In this document: piece after piece, positions 33,914-37,272 of the stretch
Numbering within the stretch: the first letter of the stretch is position 1
Layout: the number at the start of each line of letters is the position of its first letter
Origin: Paracoccus sp. MKU1
GTDB lineage: Bacteria > Pseudomonadota > Alphaproteobacteria > Rhodobacterales > Rhodobacteraceae
Direction of reading: 5' to 3'
DNA length: 37,272 nucleotides
Assembly (NCBI RefSeq): GCF_001447385.1
Contig: NZ_LLWQ01000177.1
Location: forward strand, 1 to 37,272
The notes under the pieces: generated by a model
The model's database searches: none
What the model saw: only the letters and a program-made list of their open reading frames with translations
Told to the model about the DNA's origin: nothing
Made by a program: the position numbers and the translations under genes

Positions 33914-34759
33914 ATGAAACTGCTGCGCTATGGCCCGCCGGGCCGGGAAAAGCCGGGGCTGCTGGATGCGGAGGGTCGCATCCGCGACCTTTCGGCTCAT
34001 GTCGCCGACATCGCCGGCGCGGTGCTGGGGCCTGAGGGACTGGCCGGGATCTCGGCGCTGGACATGGACGGGCTGCCCATCGTCTCGGGCCAGCCGCGGC
34101 TGGGGCCCTGCGTCGGCCATGTGCCGAAATTCGTCGCCATCGGGTTGAACTATGCCGACCATGCCGCCGAGGCCGGGCTGCTGGTGCCGGCCGAGCCGGT
34201 GGTGTTCAACAAATGGACCAGCTGCATCGCCGGCCCGGACGATGACGTGGTGATCCCGCCGGGCGCGCAGAAGACCGATTGGGAGGTCGAACTGGGCGTG
34301 GTCATCGGCTCGCGCGCCAGCCATGTGTCCGAGGCGGCGGCGCTGGAGCATGTCGCGGGCTATTGCGTGGTCAATGACGTGAGCGAGCGCGAATGGCAGG
34401 CCGAGCGCGGCGGCACCTGGGACAAGGGCAAGGGTTTCGACACCTTCGGCCCGATCGGCCCCTGGCTGGTCACGCGCGACGAGATTCCCGACCCGCAGGC
34501 GCTGGATCTGTGGCTGGAGGTGGACGGTGTGCGCCGCCAGCAGGGCTCGACCGCGACGATGATCTTCGGCGTGGCCGAGATCGTCGCCTATTGCTCGCGG
34601 CTGATGACGCTGATGCCGGGGGACGTGATCACGACGGGCACGCCGCCGGGCGTCGGCATGGGTGCGACGCCGCCGGTGTTCCTGAAGGGTGGCGAGGTCA
34701 TGCGGCTGGGCATCGCGGGGCTGGGCGAGCAGCGCCAGAGGGTGCGGCGCAGTGACTGA
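33914..34759 (+). CDS. fumarylacetoacetate hydrolase family protein
   Basis: The 281-residue protein has an N-terminal domain (1-65) and the FAH fold with GLNYADHAAEAG (77-88), FNKWTSCIAGPDDDVVIP, metal ligands E124, E126 and D155 (DWEVELGVVIG, VNDVSERE), and ITTGTPPGVGMG. Members hydrolyse or decarboxylate 2,4-diketo acids. The SDR upstream makes 2,4-diketo-3-deoxy-L-fuconate or a related acid a plausible substrate, but this is inference. The ATG at 33914 has AAGGATGAGGG. A repeat copy follows 12 bases after the stop. Confidence 0.9.
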   Translation: MKLLRYGPPGREKPGLLDAEGRIRDLSAHVADIAGAVLGPEGLAGISALDMDGLPIVSGQPRLGPCVGHVPKFVAIGLNYADHAAEAGLLVPAEPVVFNKWTSCIAGPDDDVVIPPGAQKTDWEVELGVVIGSRASHVSEAAALEHVAGYCVVNDVSEREWQAERGGTWDKGKGFDTFGPIGPWLVTRDEIPDPQALDLWLEVDGVRRQQGSTATMIFGVAEIVAYCSRLMTLMPGDVITTGTPPGVGMGATPPVFLKGGEVMRLGIAGLGEQRQRVRRSD

Positions 34760-34770
34760 CGGCGCGGGTG

Positions 34771-34793
34771 CCGGAGTATTTGGAAAACGGTGA
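34771..34793 (+). repeat. second copy of the 23-bp repeat
   Basis: This is identical over 23 bases to 17613-17635 (minus strand) and contains CCGGAGTATTTGGAAAACGG. It lies between the convergent FAH and GntR genes. The GC-rich double hairpin that adjoins the other copy is missing here. Confidence 0.75.
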
Positions 34794-34846
34794 AGCGGGC
34801 AGGCCGTGGCGCGGTCGGATGGGTATTGGGGGAACGCAGAAGGCCG

Positions 34847-35569
34847 TCAGGTCTCGGCGGCCAGGGTTTCCGCCAGCGTGTCGGTCCGGGTGAAATAATC
34901 CGGCGACAGCCGCAGCACCCCGGGCAGGTCCAGCAGCACGCGGCGCAGGTGCTGGCGGATGGCGGCCTCGGCGCGGTCGGGGTCGCCCGCGGCGATGGCC
35001 TCGGCCACGGCGCGGTGCTGGGCCAGCATGGTGTCCTTGGGCGTCATCGCGGTCAGCAGGTGGCGGGCACGGTCGAGATGCATCTTCACCTGTTGCAGGT
35101 GGTTCCAGACCATGGCTTTGCCGGCGATCCCGGCCAGGGCGGCGTGGAACTCCTCGTCCAGCTGGGCCAGCGCGGTGGGGTCGGCCTCGGCCTCCTGCCG
35201 GGCGATCTGGCGGAACAGCACCTCGCGGTCCTGCGGCTGTGCCCGGGCGGCGGCCAGGCGCACGATGTCGGATTCGACCGATTCGCGGATGAAGCGCGTG
35301 CAGAGCACCCATTCCATGTCGATGCGGGTGACGAAGGTGCCGCGCTGCGGCCGGACCTCCAGCAGCCCCTCGCCGGCGAGGCGGATGAAGGCCTCGCGCA
35401 CCGGCTGACGCGACAGGGCGCATTGATCGGCGATCTCCTGTTCGGAGAGCCGCGTGCCGGGCGGCAGCTCGCCGCGGATGATGCGCTGGCGCAAGCGGGC
35501 GTGCAATTGCGCGGCAAAGGGCGCCGGCGCCGCCGCGGCGGAAAGGGGTTCGGTCGATGCGGGGTCCAT
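34847..35569 (-). CDS. GntR-family (FadR/FCD) transcriptional regulator
   Basis: The 240-residue regulator has an N-terminal winged helix (about 20-80, with RLSEQEIADQCALSRQPVREAFIRLAGEGLLEVRPQRGTFV) and a C-terminal FCD all-helical ligand domain (about 95-225). FCD regulators usually bind a carboxylic acid and control the catabolic genes beside them, here probably the SDR-FAH pair and/or galM. ATG 35569 follows AGGGAGGAT. A TTGAC-N5-GTCAA palindrome overlaps the candidate promoter, which suggests autoregulation. Confidence 0.93.
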   Translation of the reverse strand: MDPASTEPLSAAAAPAPFAAQLHARLRQRIIRGELPPGTRLSEQEIADQCALSRQPVREAFIRLAGEGLLEVRPQRGTFVTRIDMEWVLCTRFIRESVESDIVRLAAARAQPQDREVLFRQIARQEAEADPTALAQLDEEFHAALAGIAGKAMVWNHLQQVKMHLDRARHLLTAMTPKDTMLAQHRAVAEAIAAGDPDRAEAAIRQHLRRVLLDLPGVLRLSPDYFTRTDTLAETLAAET

Positions 35570-35586
35570 GAATCCTCCCTGACCCG

Positions 35587-35615
35587 CATTAGTTCCATCC
35601 TTGACCTTGCGTCAA
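35587..35615 (-). promoter_or_regulatory. gntR promoter with overlapping palindromic operator
   Basis: On the minus strand a TTGACG -35 (35615-35610), 17-base spacer and CTAATG -10 (35592-35587) precede the GntR gene. The -35 lies in a TTGAC-N5-GTCAA palindrome (35601-35615) that also covers the galM stop codon. A GntR-type operator is the likely reading. Confidence 0.45.
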
Positions 35616-36622
35616 CCTTTCGGACCGCGGTGAAAGCTCATCACCGTGCTCTGGCGATAGAGCTGGCCCGGCTCCAGCCGCGCCGAAGGATAGTCGGCAT
35701 GGTGGGGCGCATCCGGCCAGAGCTGCGATTCCAGCGCGATGCCGGCATGGCGGCCATAGGGCCGGCCGCCGAGGCCCGCCGCGCCGGGCGCCAGGTGTTC
35801 GCCGGCATAGACCTGGAGCCCCGGCTCGGTCGAGCGCAGGCTCATCATCAGCCCGCCCGCCTGGAGCACCGCGACCTTGCGCGGCGTAATCCGGCGCTGC
35901 GAGGAGACGCAGAGATTATGGTCGATGCGTGGTCCGCCCAGCCGCTCGCCCAGGGTGACCGGGTTGCGGAAATCCAGATGCGTGCCCTGAACCGGTGCGG
36001 GGGCGCCCAGCGGGATCATGTCCTCGTCCACCGGCAGGTAGGTTCCGGCCGGGACGGTCAGCCGGTGATCGGCCACGGTCTCCGCGCCGTCCAGGTTGAA
36101 ATAGCTGTGCTGGGCGAAATTGCAGTAGGTCGTGTCGTCCGAGGTGGCCAGGATGGTCAGCATCAGGATCGGGCCGGGCAGGATGGAATAGGTGGCCCGG
36201 ATCAGCATGGCGCCGGGAAAGCCCATATGGCCCGAGGGCAGGTAATCGGCCAGCGCCACCGAGCTTTCGTCCCAATCGGCCAGCATCCAGTTGCGGGTGC
36301 CGCAGCCGTCATGGCCGCCATGCAGCATGTGGCGCCCGTCCTGGTTGCGGTCCAGGCGCAATTCCTGCCCGTCGATCACGGCGCGGCCTCTGGCGATGCG
36401 GTTGGCGTAGCGTCCGATCACAGCGCCGAAATAGCGGCCCTCCTCCAGATAGGGCCCGAGCAGGGGAAAGCCCAGCACCAGCGAATGTCCGATCCCGGTC
36501 AGCCGCAGATCCTGGAGCGAGGCGCCCAGGGTGATGACCGAGGCCGTCAGCCCATGGCCCGAAATCGTCGCCTGCATCACCGCTCGGCCATCCGGAAGCG
36601 TGCCGAAAGTGCGGGGCATCAT
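35612..36622 (-). CDS. galM: aldose 1-epimerase
   Basis: GalM interconverts alpha and beta anomers of aldoses. The 336-residue enzyme has GYANRIARG-like RYANRIARGRAVIDG, the active-site histidine region CNFAQHSYFNLDG, and the catalytic glutamate in GIALESQLWPDAPHH near the end. ATG 36622 overlaps the stop of the lactonase remnant upstream (ATGA), preserving an old operon junction. It is followed by the gntR gene after 42 bp. Which sugar it serves is unknown. Confidence 0.93.
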   Translation of the reverse strand: MMPRTFGTLPDGRAVMQATISGHGLTASVITLGASLQDLRLTGIGHSLVLGFPLLGPYLEEGRYFGAVIGRYANRIARGRAVIDGQELRLDRNQDGRHMLHGGHDGCGTRNWMLADWDESSVALADYLPSGHMGFPGAMLIRATYSILPGPILMLTILATSDDTTYCNFAQHSYFNLDGAETVADHRLTVPAGTYLPVDEDMIPLGAPAPVQGTHLDFRNPVTLGERLGGPRIDHNLCVSSQRRITPRKVAVLQAGGLMMSLRSTEPGLQVYAGEHLAPGAAGLGGRPYGRHAGIALESQLWPDAPHHADYPSARLEPGQLYRQSTVMSFHRGPKG

Positions 36623-36975
36623 GCCCCGACCTGCGGTTCGTGCCGGTCCCCGCCCGGGGTCCAGAACCGGCTCCGCTCGTCGGTGACGATGCGGGCCTCG
36701 GCGTAGGGCCGGCGGTGTGCGCCCGGGTCCTGGCGCTGCGGCCAGGCGGTCCGGGTGCCGGTGTCGGCGCAAGAGGCCAGGCGCCCGTCGGGGGGGAAAC
36801 AGATCGCGTTCGGGATGGACATGTTCCCCCGCATCATGCGCAATTCTCCTTCAAGATACCGATAAATCGTGCTCTTACCAGCCCCCGCAGCCTGTGCCAG
36901 GGTGCCGATCCAGAGACCGCCGAAAAGGTTGGCCTGCCCGTCCTCCGCGCCCTGGCGGATGCCGGCGTCAGGCCG
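36619..36975 (-). pseudogene. SMP-30/gluconolactonase-family remnant
   Basis: This reading frame keeps a central stretch of a sugar lactonase: FGGLWIGTLA, STIYRYLEGEL, then SIPNAICFPPDGR and ADTGTRT (about 36945 down to 36755). The roughly 90 N-terminal residues and most of the C-terminal half of the normal 290-residue family length are missing. The final part (36754-36619) has only weak resemblance to a lactonase end (EPQVGA). No proper start codon with a ribosome site is seen. It sits directly upstream of galM with an ATGA overlap, the position expected for a lactonase in a sugar operon. Confidence 0.75.
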
Positions 36976-37000
36976 CGCGGGCTGGCGATGGTGGGCTGGC

Positions 37001-37272
37001 TCATGCATCGGCGCAGAGATCGGCCCAATCGGGATGGCGTTCGAACTGGGCGCGCACATAGCTACAGGCCGGCACCACCAGCACGCCCCGCGCCCGCGCA
37101 TCCGCGACCAGCCGCTGCACCAGGGCGGCGGCGGCGCCCGAGCCGCGCATCGCGTTGGGCGCATAGGTGTGGTCGGCGACGATGATGCCAGGGCCGCCAG
37201 CATGCCAGGTCAGCTCGGCCTCGCCCTCGATTCCGGGCAGGGTGACCACATAGCGGCCGGAACTGCCGTAAT
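37001..37272 (-). CDS. GNAT-family N-acetyltransferase, 5' end outside window
   Basis: The frame is open to the window edge and reads GSSGRYVVTLPGIEGEAELTW, then IIVADHTYAPNAMRGSGAAAALVQRLVADARARG, ending RHPDWADLCADA. This is the short GNAT type with the acetyl-CoA loop RGSGAAAALV (R-x-x-G-x-A pattern). The substrate is unknown. The methionine codon at 37249 falls inside a conserved strand, so the true start is very likely upstream of 37272. The gene ends 25-50 bases before the lactonase remnant. Confidence 0.8.
   Translation of the reverse strand, partial: YGSSGRYVVTLPGIEGEAELTWHAGGPGIIVADHTYAPNAMRGSGAAAALVQRLVADARARGVLVVPACSYVRAQFERHPDWADLCADA

Noticed and set aside
36840..36910. Resolvase-like helix-turn-helix (GAGKSTIYRYLEGEL)
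   Set aside because: The surrounding residues FGGLWIGTLA and IPNAICFPPDGR are lactonase-specific, and the resemblance to an HTH is superficial.

Overview
The window is a GC-rich chromosomal segment of an alphaproteobacterium. It is most likely a Paracoccus-like member of the Rhodobacterales. The grounds are the regB / senC-regA-hvrA redox regulatory cluster in the order known from Rhodobacter, an HvrA-type H-NS protein, a Rhodobacter-type porin, alphaproteobacterial DUF3576 and Tim44-like proteins, and an LpcC/LpsB-type lipopolysaccharide core glycosyltransferase. No rRNA, tRNA, insertion sequence, phage or CRISPR array was seen. All functions are read from sequence and memory of families; no database search was run.

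Layout. 1-3.3 kb: export and housekeeping genes (smr and a Tim44-like gene leftward; fxsA, secB and an HD phosphohydrolase rightward). 3.3-6.4 kb: the redox regulon, with senC-regA-hvrA transcribed leftward and regB rightward from a shared, strongly palindromic promoter region. 6.4-8.8 kb: a membrane-anchored PAS-only protein preceded by a perfect CtrA box, then mtnN preceded by a 14-codon leader ORF. 8.9-16.7 kb: a DUF4139 envelope protein, asd, an overlapping MFS / lpcC-like / GT29-like operon, a second MFS transporter and a glutathione S-transferase. 16.7-22.5 kb: the leftward operon leuS-lptE-holA-flavoprotein, headed separately by a DUF3576 lipoprotein. 22.5-25.5 kb: a porin with a structured leader, a YggS-type PLP protein and an RTX calcium-binding protein behind a second perfect CtrA box. 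25.6-30.8 kb: rpsO, an Ala/Pro-rich protein of unknown function, pnp, and two glycosyltransferases. 30.8 kb to the end: a peroxiredoxin, an aldehyde dehydrogenase, an SDR-FAH pair, a GntR/FCD regulator, galM, a decayed SMP-30/gluconolactonase remnant, and the 3' part of a GNAT acetyltransferase running off the window.

How the genes work together. RegB senses the quinone pool and redox state and phosphorylates RegA; SenC supports cytochrome oxidase copper assembly; HvrA modulates expression at AT-rich DNA. SecB, LptE, the LpcC-like and other glycosyltransferases, the porin and the lipoproteins all serve the cell envelope. The right-hand block looks like a sugar or sugar-acid catabolic locus (epimerase, lost lactonase, dehydrogenases, FAH hydrolase, GntR regulator), partly decayed.

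The signals most worth a second look are these: a 23-bp repeat with an adjoining double hairpin that is read in frame inside the flavoprotein gene and recurs without hairpins at 34.77 kb; two exact CtrA-type boxes; the palindrome between regB and senC; nested inverted repeats before the porin; and the mtnN leader ORF.
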